DNA from: Rhodobacteraceae bacterium LMO-JJ12
GTDB taxonomy: Bacteria > Pseudomonadota > Alphaproteobacteria > Rhodobacterales > Rhodobacteraceae
Assembly: GCA_021555075.1 (NCBI GenBank)
Contig: JAKGBX010000001.1
Location: 1,984,001 to 2,048,000 of the forward strand
Direction of reading: 5' to 3'
DNA: 64,000 nucleotides
Shown here: piece after piece, positions 44,870 to 53,506 of the stretch
Position numbering within the stretch: the stretch's first letter is position 1
How the letters are laid out: every line of letters begins with the position of its first letter
Position numbers and translations under genes: made by a program
The notes under the pieces: model-generated
The model's input: the letters and a program-made list of their open reading frames with translations, nothing else
Database searches by the model: none
What the model was told of the DNA's origin: nothing

Positions 44870-45763
44870 ATGGCGGGCAAGCATGACATTGTGTGCATAG
44901 GCAGCGTTCTCTGGGACGTGATCGGGCGCGCGCCTTATCATATGCGCGTGGGCACCGATGTGCCGGGGCGCATCACCCGGTTGCCCGGAGGCGTGGCGTT
45001 GAATATCGCGATGACGCTGGCGCGGTTCGGGCTGCGCCCGGCGCTGCTGAGTGCGGTGGGGCGCGACGCCGAGGGCGATGAGTTGGTCAAGGCCTGCGAG
45101 GCGTTTGGCATGGAAGTTGGCCTGCTCTATCGCTCGGATGATCTGCCAACCGACCGCTATATGGCGGTGGAGGGGGCAAACGGGTTGATCGCAGCGATTG
45201 CGGATGCGCATTCGCTGGAACAGGCCGGGGCGAAGATATTGGCGCCAATGATGGACGGGCGGTTGGGCTGCGAGGCGGCGCCATATGCCGGGATTGTCGC
45301 GTTGGATGGCAATCTGACGCTGGGGTTGCTGGAAGAGATTGCGGCGAGCCCTTGTTTCGCGGCGGCAGATCTCAGGGTTGCGCCCGCGTCGCCCGGCAAG
45401 GCCGAAAGGCTTTTGCCGTTCCTCAGTCATTCGCGCGCGGTGCTTTATGTGAATTGCGAAGAGGCCGGGTTGTTGTGTCAGAAGAGCTTTGCAAGCGCGG
45501 CGGAGGCGGCCAAGGGGTTGATGGCGCGCGGGGCTGTGCGGGTTCTGGTCACCGACGGCGCGGGGCCGGCGGCCGAGGGCGCGCGCGACGGGGTGATAGA
45601 GGCAACACCGCCAGAAGTGATGGCCACACGGGTGACAGGCGCGGGGGATACGTTTATGGCCGCACATATGGCGGCAGAAGTGCGCGGCGCCAATCGACAA
45701 GAAGCGCTGGAAAGCGCGCTGGCGGCGGCAGCGGCCTATGTTTCAGGAGAAGCGGCGGGATGA
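44870..45763 (+). CDS. psuK: PfkB-family carbohydrate kinase, probable pseudouridine kinase
   Basis: This 297-aa ribokinase-fold kinase has an N-terminal GSVLWDVIGRAP motif, the substrate-closing RLPGGVALNIAMTLARFG block, and the C-terminal catalytic signature VTGAGDTFMAAHMAAE with the Asp base. Its stop overlaps the start of psuG by 4 bp, which makes pseudouridine the likely substrate: PsuK makes pseudouridine 5'-phosphate for PsuG. A GTG one codon upstream is an alternative start. Confidence 0.85.
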   Translation: MAGKHDIVCIGSVLWDVIGRAPYHMRVGTDVPGRITRLPGGVALNIAMTLARFGLRPALLSAVGRDAEGDELVKACEAFGMEVGLLYRSDDLPTDRYMAVEGANGLIAAIADAHSLEQAGAKILAPMMDGRLGCEAAPYAGIVALDGNLTLGLLEEIAASPCFAAADLRVAPASPGKAERLLPFLSHSRAVLYVNCEEAGLLCQKSFASAAEAAKGLMARGAVRVLVTDGAGPAAEGARDGVIEATPPEVMATRVTGAGDTFMAAHMAAEVRGANRQEALESALAAAAAYVSGEAAG

Positions 45764-46683
45764 TCGAGATGAAGCTAAGCCGGGAAGTGCGCGCGGGACA
45801 GGCGCGCAGGGCGGCGATTGTAGCGCTGGAATCGACCATCATCACTCACGGCATGCCCTGGCCGCAGAACGTCGAGACGGCGCGAGCCGTGGAGCAGGAT
45901 ATTCGCGATTGCGGCGCGGTGCCGGCGACGATGGCGGTGATCGAGGGGGCGTTGCATGTCGGGCTTGAGCCTGAGGTCTTGGACCGATTGGCGCAGGCGA
46001 TGGGGGTGGCCAAGCTGAGCCGGGCCGATATGGCGGCGTGTCTGGCGACGGGCGGCACGGGGGCCACCACGGTGGCAGCGACAATGATCGCGGCGCGCTT
46101 GGCGGGGATTTCGGTCTTTGCCACGGGTGGCGTCGGCGGGGTGCATCGCGGTGCCGAGGCGAGTTTCGATATATCCGCCGACCTGCAAGAGCTGGCGCAG
46201 ACGGCTGTGACGGTTGTGGCGGCCGGGGCGAAAGCGATCCTCGATCTGCCCAAAACGCTGGAAGTGCTGGAAACGCTGGGCGTGCCGGTGATCGCCTATC
46301 GGCAGGATGTGTTGCCCGCCTTCTGGTCGGCGACATCTGCCCTGCCTGCGCCTTTGCGGATGGACAGCGCGGCGGAAATCGCGCGTGCGCATCTGATGCG
46401 GGGCGCGTTGAGCGTGCCGGGGGGGCAGTTGATTGTCAATCCGGTGCCTGAAGCCGATCAGATCGCACAAGACGAAATGGACCCGATCATCGCGCGTGCG
46501 TTGCAGGATGCCGCCGCGCAAGGCATCGCAGGCAAGGCCGTGACGCCATTTCTGCTGGACCGAATTCTTGAACTGACCGATGGGCGGTCATTGGCTACAA
46601 ATATCGCCTTGGTGCGCAACAATGCACGGCTGGGCGCGGCGATTGCGCTGGAAATCGCGGCACAACGGCCTGCCAGCGCCTGA
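45760..46683 (+). CDS. psuG: Pseudouridine-5'-phosphate glycosidase
   Basis: PsuG reversibly cleaves the C-C bond of pseudouridine 5'-phosphate to uracil and ribose 5-phosphate. The 307-aa protein has family blocks VALESTIITHGMPWPQN (near 21-37), LATGGTGATTVAATM, FATGGVGGVHRGAE and the C-terminal NIALVRNNARLGAAIA. The start is the ATG in the ATGA overlap with psuK. Together they salvage modified nucleosides from RNA turnover. Confidence 0.93.
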   Translation: MIEMKLSREVRAGQARRAAIVALESTIITHGMPWPQNVETARAVEQDIRDCGAVPATMAVIEGALHVGLEPEVLDRLAQAMGVAKLSRADMAACLATGGTGATTVAATMIAARLAGISVFATGGVGGVHRGAEASFDISADLQELAQTAVTVVAAGAKAILDLPKTLEVLETLGVPVIAYRQDVLPAFWSATSALPAPLRMDSAAEIARAHLMRGALSVPGGQLIVNPVPEADQIAQDEMDPIIARALQDAAAQGIAGKAVTPFLLDRILELTDGRSLATNIALVRNNARLGAAIALEIAAQRPASA

Positions 46684-46773
46684 TCCAACACATTTTCACC
46701 CTTCCAAAGATTGCCGATACGTCGGAATGTCCCTATGTGACAGGGAGTAATAGCGCGAGGATTTCTTCCAGAC

Positions 46774-47544
46774 ATGAGTAAACGCCACGACGACGAGGAC
46801 ACCACCCACAAGCGACGGTGGCGCCCCTTTGCCGGGACCCGGAACAATTTCCTTGCTGGTCTGGTCGTGGTAGTCCCCATCGCCATTACCATGTGGCTGA
46901 TCTGGACTTTTGTGGGCTGGATCGACAGTTGGGTTCTGCCGTTTGTGCCGGGAAAATATCATCCCGATGCGCTGCTCAAATTCTGGTTCAGCGAACAGGG
47001 CTGGTACATCTGGCTGACCGATGGTGAGGATGTGAAGGTCAACATTCGCGGCGTCGGTGTTGTCGTCTTCCTGATCTTTACCATCATTGTCGGCTGGATC
47101 GCCAAGGGGCTGCTTGGGCGTAGTTTTATCGCCTGGGGCGAGAGCATGGTCGACCGGATGCCGATTGTCCGCTCGCTCTATAACGGGATCAAGCAGATTG
47201 CCGAGACGGTGTTCTCGCAATCCACCGAAGCCAAGTTCGACAAGGCTTGTCTGGTGGAATATCCGCGCAAGGGAATCTGGGCGATTGCTTTTGTCTCGAC
47301 CAAGGCCAAGGGCGAGATCGACGCCAGCATTCCGGCGGATGAAGACATTATGTCGGTGTTCTTGCCAACCACGCCAAACCCGACTTCGGGGTTTTTGTTG
47401 TTCGTGCCGCGCAGTGAGACGATCGAGTTGAAGATGTCGGTCGAGGATTGTGCCAAATTGGTGATTTCGGCGGGGCTGGTCTATCCGAATCCAAAAGACC
47501 CGAGCAAGCCAGTGACAATATCAGCGACGGAAAATGCGCCCTAA
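46774..47544 (+). CDS. DUF502-family membrane protein
   Basis: The 256-aa protein has a charged N-terminus, a first helix (NFLAGLVVVVPIAITMWLIWTFVG, 28-51), a second helix (VVVFLIFTIIVGWIAKGLLG) and the DUF502 signature MVDRMPIVRSLYNGIKQIAETVF (about 126-148). A soluble C-terminal domain has LPTTPNPTSGFLLFVPR. Family proteins are widespread in proteobacteria and plants (LIKE COV). The molecular role in bacteria is unclear. It is a single gene here. Confidence 0.88.
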   Translation: MSKRHDDEDTTHKRRWRPFAGTRNNFLAGLVVVVPIAITMWLIWTFVGWIDSWVLPFVPGKYHPDALLKFWFSEQGWYIWLTDGEDVKVNIRGVGVVVFLIFTIIVGWIAKGLLGRSFIAWGESMVDRMPIVRSLYNGIKQIAETVFSQSTEAKFDKACLVEYPRKGIWAIAFVSTKAKGEIDASIPADEDIMSVFLPTTPNPTSGFLLFVPRSETIELKMSVEDCAKLVISAGLVYPNPKDPSKPVTISATENAP

Positions 47545-47691
47545 GCCGTTTAAGGCTTCAGATAGGTGAGATTTCTGGCTTCATGCCAACAATGTCGCTT
47601 TCGGCCCTGTTGCCAGCTTTGGCTGTCTTCAGCGCTTGAGTCAGCAGCATTGTTTCAAGGGAACCAATCCCTATGTGCACGCGTTGAAAGA

Positions 47692-47729
47692 CGAGAACAA
47701 AAAACGAATATCGAGAACAAAAAAACGAA
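47692..47729. repeat. Two direct repeats upstream of the BA14K-like gene
   Basis: CGAGAACAAAAAACGAA is repeated as CGAGAACAAAAAAACGAA with a 20-bp period (two helix turns), 42 bp before the start codon. It could be a tandem activator site or an upstream promoter element. Confidence 0.5.
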
Positions 47730-47770
47730 CAGAGGGACTGCAATCTTAGTAAGTTCAAAGGAGCTACAAG

Positions 47771-48439
47771 ATGTCGGCAATGTTCAACAAGACACGATCT
47801 GCGGTCGCCTTTGCGATTGCGTTTTCACTGATCTCTTCGCCATCCAATGCAACAAGCCTACAGGCATTGAAACTGGGAAGTGGAATGCCCGTTGCGGGCA
47901 ATTCGACGACAGGTGGTGGCGATATCATTCAGGTACAATCAAACCGCGATGACCGGAATCGGGATCGTTTGCGCTCGGATCGTGACCGTAATCAGTCACG
48001 TTCGGACCGTGAGCGTGATAGGTCGCGCAATGAAGGCAACCGGGATAACCCTCGCTTTGACAATCGGAATCGGGATCGCTCTGACAATGTGCGGAACCGA
48101 GATCGGGTACGTAATGACAACCATCGGGATCGGGACCGTTACAAACGCGGCTATCGAGGGTCGAGAGAGCATCGCCCGGGATATCGGCGCGACAATGATG
48201 GCTGGTGGTATCCGGTTGCGGCCTTTGCGCTTGGCGCCATTATCCTGAATCAGCAACTCAACAATCAACAACCCAGCAATCAGAGGTCGAGCGGTTGGAG
48301 CCACATTCCGGCGCGCAACATGCATGCGCATGATGACTGGTGCGACCGCAAGTATCGCAGCTATGATCGCAGGTCCAAGACCTTTCAGCCCTACAACGGG
48401 CCACGCAAATACTGCAACTCGCCCTATGATCGGCTTTGA
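47771..48439 (+). CDS. BA14K-like secreted protein with Arg/Asp repeats
   Basis: The 222-aa protein has a signal peptide (to about SNATS), then a low-complexity region (about 57-135) built of R-D/N-R dipeptides (SDRDRNQSRSDRERDRS and similar). One hydrophobic helix follows (WWYPVAAFALGAIILNQQL), and the C-terminal block HDDWCDRKYRSYDRRSKTF with CNSPY matches BA14K-family lectin-like proteins. AAGGAG precedes the ATG. The repeat is encoded by degenerate CGGGATCG-like units. Two strong hairpins follow the gene. Confidence 0.8.
   Translation: MSAMFNKTRSAVAFAIAFSLISSPSNATSLQALKLGSGMPVAGNSTTGGGDIIQVQSNRDDRNRDRLRSDRDRNQSRSDRERDRSRNEGNRDNPRFDNRNRDRSDNVRNRDRVRNDNHRDRDRYKRGYRGSREHRPGYRRDNDGWWYPVAAFALGAIILNQQLNNQQPSNQRSSGWSHIPARNMHAHDDWCDRKYRSYDRRSKTFQPYNGPRKYCNSPYDRL
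47946..48165 (+). repeat. Degenerate tandem repeat encoding Arg/Asp-rich segment
   Basis: Units of 6-12 bp around CGGGATCG/CGTGACCG recur throughout the middle of the BA14K-like gene. They keep the reading frame, so the repeat works at protein level. Confidence 0.6.
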
Positions 48440-48472
48440 GGGTTAGCACCAGCTAGAGCGCGGCTTTGAGCA

Positions 48473-48511
48473 GCGATGGATGGTAGAGACTTGTGTTTCC
48501 CCATCCATCGC
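48473..48511. terminator. Long inverted repeat downstream of the BA14K-like gene
   Basis: GCGATGGATGG and CCATCCATCGC form an 11-bp perfect stem around 17 nt, 34 bp after the stop. There is no T run on the plus strand, so it may be an mRNA-stabilising hairpin rather than a classic terminator. Confidence 0.5.
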
Positions 48512-48534
48512 ATGGATTCAGGGATCATCCGGGA

Positions 48535-48551
48535 TCACGAGGAGCTCGTGA
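48535..48551. repeat. Palindromic hairpin TCACGAG-GAG-CTCGTGA
   Basis: A 7-bp perfect stem with a 3-nt loop lies between the convergent BA14K-like and patatin-like genes. It may help end one of the two transcripts. Confidence 0.45.
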
Positions 48552-48593
48552 CATCCATTATAGCCGTCACATCCACTTTGCCCGGTGTTCGCC

Positions 48594-49598
48594 TCAGTTT
48601 ATCTTTGCTTCAATGTCGATCGTGCTACGCTTGCCCAGATCGTTCTTGTGGTTGGCAAGGAACCGTTCTGCCGCCGCCTGCCCTGCGGCCTTGAGTTGCG
48701 ACAGCACCAGAGGGTTTGGCAAGGTCTTGGTCGAGACCGAAAGTTCGTTCATCAGCGCGTCGTCGGCGATCATGTGGACCTTCACATCCTTCATGGCACC
48801 CGGTTTCAGCGCGCCCGTGGCCAAGAGACGCTTGGCAAAGTCGATGGCGCGCAATTCGCGCAAGAGCGAGGAATTGAAGCTGATCTCGTTGATCCGGTTC
48901 TGAATTTGTTGGGGTGTTTTGGGGATATCGTCGCGGTAAAGCGGGTTGATGTTGATCACTACGATATCGTCGGGCAAATCCGGCGCAAACAGCGGGAACA
49001 GCGCGGGATTGCCGGTATAACCGCCATCCCAATAGGCCTCGCCGTCGATTTCGACCGCCTTGAAGAGCGTCGGCAGGCAGGCTGAGGCCAAGAGGGCATC
49101 GGTGCTGATCGTGTCGCCCTGAAAGATGCGGATCTTGCCGTTGCGCACGTTGGTGGCACCGACAAAGAGGGCCGGACCATCGGCGGCGCAGACCTTGTCA
49201 TAATGAAAGGCTTCGGCAATCGGGCGCAGCGGGTTTTGCCAGAACGGACCCCAGGCATAGGGGGTTGTCATTCGCGCGGCGGCATCGGCCATCATCATCG
49301 GCCAGGACATATCCACCATGTCCGAGACCTGCCCGGCAGCGCCCCAATACCAGGCGGCAAGGCTGCTGTCAGAGAGCGCGCCCATCTGGGACCAGAGCCA
49401 TGCGAGGTTTTCGCGCGCGCCCTCGGCACCACCACTCATCCATCCGGCCTTGAGCGCGGCACCGTTCAGCGCACCCGCCGAGGTGCCCGAAATGCCCGCG
49501 ATTTCAATCTCGGGTTCGGCCAGCAGACGCTCAAGCACGCCCCAGGTGAAGGCGCCGTGCGCGCCGCCACCTTGCAGGGCCAGATTGATGCGGATCAC
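48594..49598 (-). CDS. Patatin-like phospholipase, possible intracellular polyester depolymerase
   Basis: The 334-aa patatin-fold hydrolase has an oxyanion loop GGGAHG (10-15), nucleophile S40 in GTSAG, and a catalytic Asp in YWDGGYTGNP. It has no signal peptide, so it is cytoplasmic. It overlaps the 3' end of the 3-hydroxybutyrate dehydrogenase gene by 4 bp. That pairing suggests it releases 3-hydroxybutyrate from polyhydroxybutyrate or oligomers, which BdhA then oxidises (inference). A general phospholipase role is the alternative. Confidence 0.85.
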   Translation of the reverse strand: MIRINLALQGGGAHGAFTWGVLERLLAEPEIEIAGISGTSAGALNGAALKAGWMSGGAEGARENLAWLWSQMGALSDSSLAAWYWGAAGQVSDMVDMSWPMMMADAAARMTTPYAWGPFWQNPLRPIAEAFHYDKVCAADGPALFVGATNVRNGKIRIFQGDTISTDALLASACLPTLFKAVEIDGEAYWDGGYTGNPALFPLFAPDLPDDIVVININPLYRDDIPKTPQQIQNRINEISFNSSLLRELRAIDFAKRLLATGALKPGAMKDVKVHMIADDALMNELSVSTKTLPNPLVLSQLKAAGQAAAERFLANHKNDLGKRSTIDIEAKIN

Positions 49599-50368
49599 AG
49601 CGCCGTCCAGCCGCCATCGACGCTGATCGTGGTGCCGGTGATCTGATCGGCTGCGGGCGAGCAGAGGAAGACAGTGGTGCCGCCGATCTGTTCGGTGGTG
49701 GCAAACTCGCGGCTTGGCTGGCGCTCAAGCATGACGTTTTTGACCACGTCCTCGCGGCTCATGTTGTATTCCTTCATCGTGTCGGGAATTTGCGCCTCGA
49801 CCAGCGGGGTCAGAACATAGCCCGGACAGATGGCGTTGCAGGTGATCGGTTCCTGCGCTGTTTCCAGAGCGGTGGTCTTGGACAGGCCGACGACGCCGTG
49901 CTTGGCGGCGATATAGGCCGATTTGAAGGGCGACGCTGTGAGGCCGTGGGCCGAGGCGATGTTGACCACCCTGCCCCAGCCTGCGCGGCGCATCATCGGC
50001 AGAGCAGCGGCGGTGGTGTGGAACGCCGAAGAAAGGTTGATGGCGATGATCGCGTCCCATTTCTCGGTCGGGAATTCATCAATCGGGGCGACGAATTGAA
50101 TGCCCGCGTTGTTGACGAGGATATCGCAGGTGCCGGCCTTTTCGATCAACGCGCGGCATTGGTCGGCTTTTGACATGTCGGCCTGAATATAGCGGGCGGT
50201 GACACCGAACTCTTTGGCGATCTCAGCGGCGAGCGCGTGGTCTTCTTCATTGTCGGTGAAAGAGTTAAGCACAACATTGGCCCCGGCGCGGGCCAGTTCG
50301 CGTGCGACGCCAAGACCGATGCCGGAATTCGAGCCGGTGATGATGGCGGTTTTGTCCTTGAGAATCAT
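49595..50368 (-). CDS. bdhA: 3-Hydroxybutyrate dehydrogenase
   Basis: This 257-aa short-chain dehydrogenase oxidises (R)-3-hydroxybutyrate to acetoacetate with NAD+. Motifs are GSNSGIG (coenzyme loop), NNAG, the catalytic Ser in NIASAHG, and YIAAK. SAHGLTASPFKSAYIAAKHG and CPGYVLTPLVEAQI are characteristic of BdhA. The ATG at 50368 is preceded by the AAAAGGG region. Upstream in-frame codons are in the leader. It is the first gene of the bdhA-patatin operon. Confidence 0.93.
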   Translation of the reverse strand: MILKDKTAIITGSNSGIGLGVARELARAGANVVLNSFTDNEEDHALAAEIAKEFGVTARYIQADMSKADQCRALIEKAGTCDILVNNAGIQFVAPIDEFPTEKWDAIIAINLSSAFHTTAAALPMMRRAGWGRVVNIASAHGLTASPFKSAYIAAKHGVVGLSKTTALETAQEPITCNAICPGYVLTPLVEAQIPDTMKEYNMSREDVVKNVMLERQPSREFATTEQIGGTTVFLCSPAADQITGTTISVDGGWTAL

Positions 50369-50528
50369 GATCACACCCTTTTGCTGCGTTTGCAGCATAG
50401 TAGGCGTGATACGTGGGAAGGTCACGGGGGGGCATTTTGCATTGTGGCGTGGCGCGCAACAAAGTCTCGTGATAGCGGCAATGTAGAAAGCACGGGGTGC
50501 AACGTCAGTCATCGAAATTGGGAACTGC

Positions 50529-50560
50529 CGAAAAAAAACGCCCGCACGAAGCGGGCGTTA
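50529..50560 (-). terminator. Rho-independent terminator of the candidate sRNA
   Basis: A 9-bp perfect stem with a 5-nt loop is followed by eight T residues on the minus strand. It lies 160 bp before the bdhA start, so it cannot belong to bdhA itself. Confidence 0.85.
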
Positions 50561-50606
50561 AGTTATTGAGGCAGGTTTCATACAGGCAAGAAACCTATCG
50601 AGCAGT
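50529..50606 (-). ncRNA. Candidate ~78-nt small RNA upstream of bdhA
   Basis: The minus strand carries a complete unit: a promoter TTGGCC-N17-TATAAA (50613-50641), a predicted start near 50606, a first hairpin AGGTTTC-N10-GAAACCT (50573-50596), and a terminator AACGCCCGC-TTCGT-GCGGGCGTT followed by eight T (50529-50560). No ORF fits, and no gene on that strand lies upstream within the gap. The arrangement is typical of a trans-acting sRNA. The 5' end is predicted, not seen. Confidence 0.55.
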
Positions 50607-50612
50607 GAGTCC

Positions 50613-50641
50613 TTTATAAGCATTCTCATGCCGGGGGCCAA
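50613..50641 (-). promoter_or_regulatory. Sigma-70-type promoter of the candidate sRNA
   Basis: TTGGCC-N17-TATAAA on the minus strand. The -10 matches five of six positions, the -35 has TTG, and the spacer is 17 bp. Confidence 0.5.
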
Positions 50642-50720
50642 GCTAAAAGTTTGATAACACATGAATCCCCCGTTAGCTTTCGGGTGAGGAAAACAAGGTA
50701 AGAGCAGGATTGTTGCCAAA

Positions 50721-52544
50721 ATGAGACCAGTGTTTTTCCACCGGATGAAGGCCGGATTGGCAATTTTTGGCCTATGCGCCGCCGCTCTGATGAGTGCCGG
50801 AATGGCCTCGGGCGAGGCGCGCCACGGGCTATCTATGTATGGTGACCCGGCCCTTCCACCTGATTTTGTGTCCCTGCCCTATGCCAACCCGAACGCGCCC
50901 AAAGGTGGGCAGGTGGTGAGCGGCAATACCGGCGGATTCGATTCGCTCAATCCGTTCATCCTGAAAGGCACTGCCCCCTGGCAGTTACCTTACCTTGGAT
51001 ATGAGAGCCTGTTGGATCGAAATTACGACGAAGCGTTCGGGCTTTACGGGCTTTTGGCCGAATCGGTTGAGGTGGGTGCGAATCGCGAATGGGTGGAATT
51101 CACCCTGCGCGAGGAGGCCCGATTCTGGGATGGCAGCCCGGTAACTCTTGATGATGTGCTGTGGTCCTATGAGACGCTCGGCACCATGGGGCATCCCCGC
51201 TATCTCGGGTTCTGGCAAAAGGTCGAGACGATGGAAGCGACCGGGCCGCGCAGTTTCAAGATCACCTTCAACACCAATGACCGGGAATTGGCGCTCTTGG
51301 CAGGAATGCGCCCGATTCTGAAAAAGGCACAATGGGAGGGGCGGGATTTTACTGCCTCGGGGCTGGAGGCACCGATCGGGACCGGGCCATATATGGTCGC
51401 CGATTTTGAGGCGGGTCGGTTCGTCAGCATGAAACGCAATCCACAATATTGGGGCCGTGATCTGCCCTTGATGCAGGGGCGCGCCAATCTCGATGAGGTC
51501 AGGATCGAGTTTTATGGTGACGGGTCAGTTCTGTTTGAGGCGTTCAAGGCCGGGGCGTTGACGGTATATAGAGAGAGCAACGCCGAGAAATGGATGCGCG
51601 ATTATGATTTCCCCGCCGTGGTTTCGGGCGATGTGGTAAAATCGGAAATCCCTGACGGCAAACCTTCGGGGATGACCGGATTCGTGATGAACACGCGGCG
51701 CGCGCCGTTTGATGACTGGCGGGTGCGCGAGGCGATGCTTCTGGCGTTCAACTTTGAATATATGAACGACACCATCACAGGCGGGCGGCAAAAGCGGATT
51801 GCCTCGTATTTTTCGGGAACCGAGCTGGGTATGCGGCCCGGCCCGGCGCAAGGGCGTGTGGCCGAGCTTCTGGCGCCCTTTGCCGAGTCGCTGTTGCCTG
51901 GCACGTTGGAGGGCTATTCGCTGCCCGTGTCGGACGGGAGCGAACGCAACCGCAAGAACCTGCGCGCGGCGATGAAACTGCTTGGGGAGGCCGGTTGGCG
52001 GGTGCAGGACGGCAAAATGGTGGACGCCAAGGGCGGGCCATTCGAGTTTTCTGTGCTGCTGCGGCAGGGTGCGCAGGAAAACCAGGCCTTTGCCAGCATC
52101 TTTACCAATGCGCTGGCGCGGATCGGTATCACGGCGCGGGTCGATATTGTGGACAATGCACAGTATTTCAAACGGCTTGAGACCTATGATTTCGACATGA
52201 CCGATTTCCGCCGTGGCTTTTCGCTTTCTCCGGGCAACGAGCAGCGGCTCTATTGGGGTGCTTACGGGGTCGAAACGCCGGGAACGCGCAACCTGATGGG
52301 GATGAATGTGCCCGCGGCCGAAGCGATGATCGACCAAATGCTGGCAACCGATGATCCCGACGAGTTCACCGCTGCGGTGCGCGCGCTCGACAGAATCTTG
52401 ACCGCCGGGCGCTATGTGATCCCGACCTATGAATTCGGGGTGGGCCGGATAGCGCATGCAAACGCGCTGAAATATCCCGACCATATCCCGGTCTATGGGG
52501 ATGGCGTGTGGTTCATGCCAGATGTGTGGTGGTACGAGGAATAA
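50721..52544 (+). CDS. Peptide/nickel-type ABC transporter substrate-binding protein (orphan)
   Basis: This 607-aa family 5 extracellular binding protein of the YejA-like subgroup has a signal peptide ending near MASGEARHG and the blocks GGFDSLNPFILKGTAPW and EFTLREEARFWDGSPVTLDD. It binds oligopeptides or similar compounds in the periplasm. The usual yejBEF permease and ATPase genes are absent on both sides, so it either works with a transporter encoded elsewhere or acts as a sensor or chaperone. An internal ATG at 50745 is a possible start. Confidence 0.88.
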   Translation: MRPVFFHRMKAGLAIFGLCAAALMSAGMASGEARHGLSMYGDPALPPDFVSLPYANPNAPKGGQVVSGNTGGFDSLNPFILKGTAPWQLPYLGYESLLDRNYDEAFGLYGLLAESVEVGANREWVEFTLREEARFWDGSPVTLDDVLWSYETLGTMGHPRYLGFWQKVETMEATGPRSFKITFNTNDRELALLAGMRPILKKAQWEGRDFTASGLEAPIGTGPYMVADFEAGRFVSMKRNPQYWGRDLPLMQGRANLDEVRIEFYGDGSVLFEAFKAGALTVYRESNAEKWMRDYDFPAVVSGDVVKSEIPDGKPSGMTGFVMNTRRAPFDDWRVREAMLLAFNFEYMNDTITGGRQKRIASYFSGTELGMRPGPAQGRVAELLAPFAESLLPGTLEGYSLPVSDGSERNRKNLRAAMKLLGEAGWRVQDGKMVDAKGGPFEFSVLLRQGAQENQAFASIFTNALARIGITARVDIVDNAQYFKRLETYDFDMTDFRRGFSLSPGNEQRLYWGAYGVETPGTRNLMGMNVPAAEAMIDQMLATDDPDEFTAAVRALDRILTAGRYVIPTYEFGVGRIAHANALKYPDHIPVYGDGVWFMPDVWWYEE

Positions 52545-52546
52545 GC

Positions 52547-53506
52547 TCAGGAGCGATAGGTGCGTTCTGCCATCGGCAGGCTGTCGAGTTCGCTGTTCAA
52601 CATTTCGAGGAGCGCTTGCTCGGCGCGGTTCAGGCTGCGCCGAGCGTTGGTCAGCAAATGGATGTCCACGGCGGGCAGCGACTTATAGGGCGGCACCTGC
52701 CAGAGCAGGCCTGATTGCACATCGCGGCGCGCCACATGCACCGGTAGGGCGCCGATTCCGATATTGGTGACGATCATGCGGCGCACTTCCGGCAGGTTTG
52801 ACGACAGCCCCTTGGGCTCAGAGCGCATGCCCAGACGTCGGCGCATATGGGCCACGCCAGAGAGCGGGCCTTCGATCTCATCGGTCTGAAAAGACACCAC
52901 GTCTTCGTTTTTCAACTCGGTAATCTCGATATCTTCGCGCCCATAGAGCCGATGCGGCGGGCCGCAGAACAGACCGAAATATTCGCGGTAAAGCACACGG
53001 GTCTGCAACCCGGCGGGACGAGACCGGAACAGGCAAACGCCGCAGGTCACGCGGTTTTGCTGAAGTTGGGTGATCACATCGGCGCTGTCCATGGTGGAGA
53101 TTGTGTAGCTGACCTGCGGATAGAGATCGTTGAAACGTTTCAGGATCGCATCGAAATGCGGTGACACGACATGGCTGGCGACTGCAATGCTGATCTGTCC
53201 TGTCACGTCTTCTTCCAGACCGTCGAGCAGATCGGGCAGTTGGGCAACCGCGCCGAAGATCACGCTGGCCTCGGCATGCAGCACTCTGCCCCATGGCGTG
53301 ACGCTAAAATGCTTGGGCGAGCGGTTGACCAGCTTGCGCCCGGTGATGTCTTCGAGCCGTTTCAGAGCCGCGCTGATGGTGGGTTGTTTCAGACCGAGGA
53401 AATGCGCTGCCGGAGTGATGCCGCCTTCGTCGACGACGACCATGAAGGTGCGCAGGAGGTTCCAATCAAGGTTCCACGGAAAGCGTTGTTCATATGGCTT
53501 TAACAT
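52547..53506 (-). CDS. LysR-family regulator, divergent from the amino-compound operon
   Basis: This 319-aa LysR regulator has an N-terminal winged helix (about 14-75, EGGITPAAHFLGLKQPTISAALKRLED region) and a co-inducer domain (about 100-300). It is divergent from the ABC transporter operon with 153 bp between starts, the usual place for its regulator. A T-N11-A dyad overlaps its own start codon, consistent with autorepression. It ends 2 bp from the convergent binding-protein gene. Confidence 0.9.
   Translation of the reverse strand: MLKPYEQRFPWNLDWNLLRTFMVVVDEGGITPAAHFLGLKQPTISAALKRLEDITGRKLVNRSPKHFSVTPWGRVLHAEASVIFGAVAQLPDLLDGLEEDVTGQISIAVASHVVSPHFDAILKRFNDLYPQVSYTISTMDSADVITQLQQNRVTCGVCLFRSRPAGLQTRVLYREYFGLFCGPPHRLYGREDIEITELKNEDVVSFQTDEIEGPLSGVAHMRRRLGMRSEPKGLSSNLPEVRRMIVTNIGIGALPVHVARRDVQSGLLWQVPPYKSLPAVDIHLLTNARRSLNRAEQALLEMLNSELDSLPMAERTYRS

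Larger units (their letters stand above)
50369..50720. other. 352-bp divergent region bdhA / peptide-type binding protein
   Basis: It holds a likely minus-strand small RNA with its own promoter and terminator (50529-50641) and the bdhA promoter to its left. No protein gene is supported. Confidence 0.6.

Noticed and set aside
47946-48165. Repeated CGGGATCG-like units considered as a CRISPR array
   Set aside because: The units are 6-12 bp, keep a reading frame and encode R-D repeats. There are no regular spacers and no cas genes.
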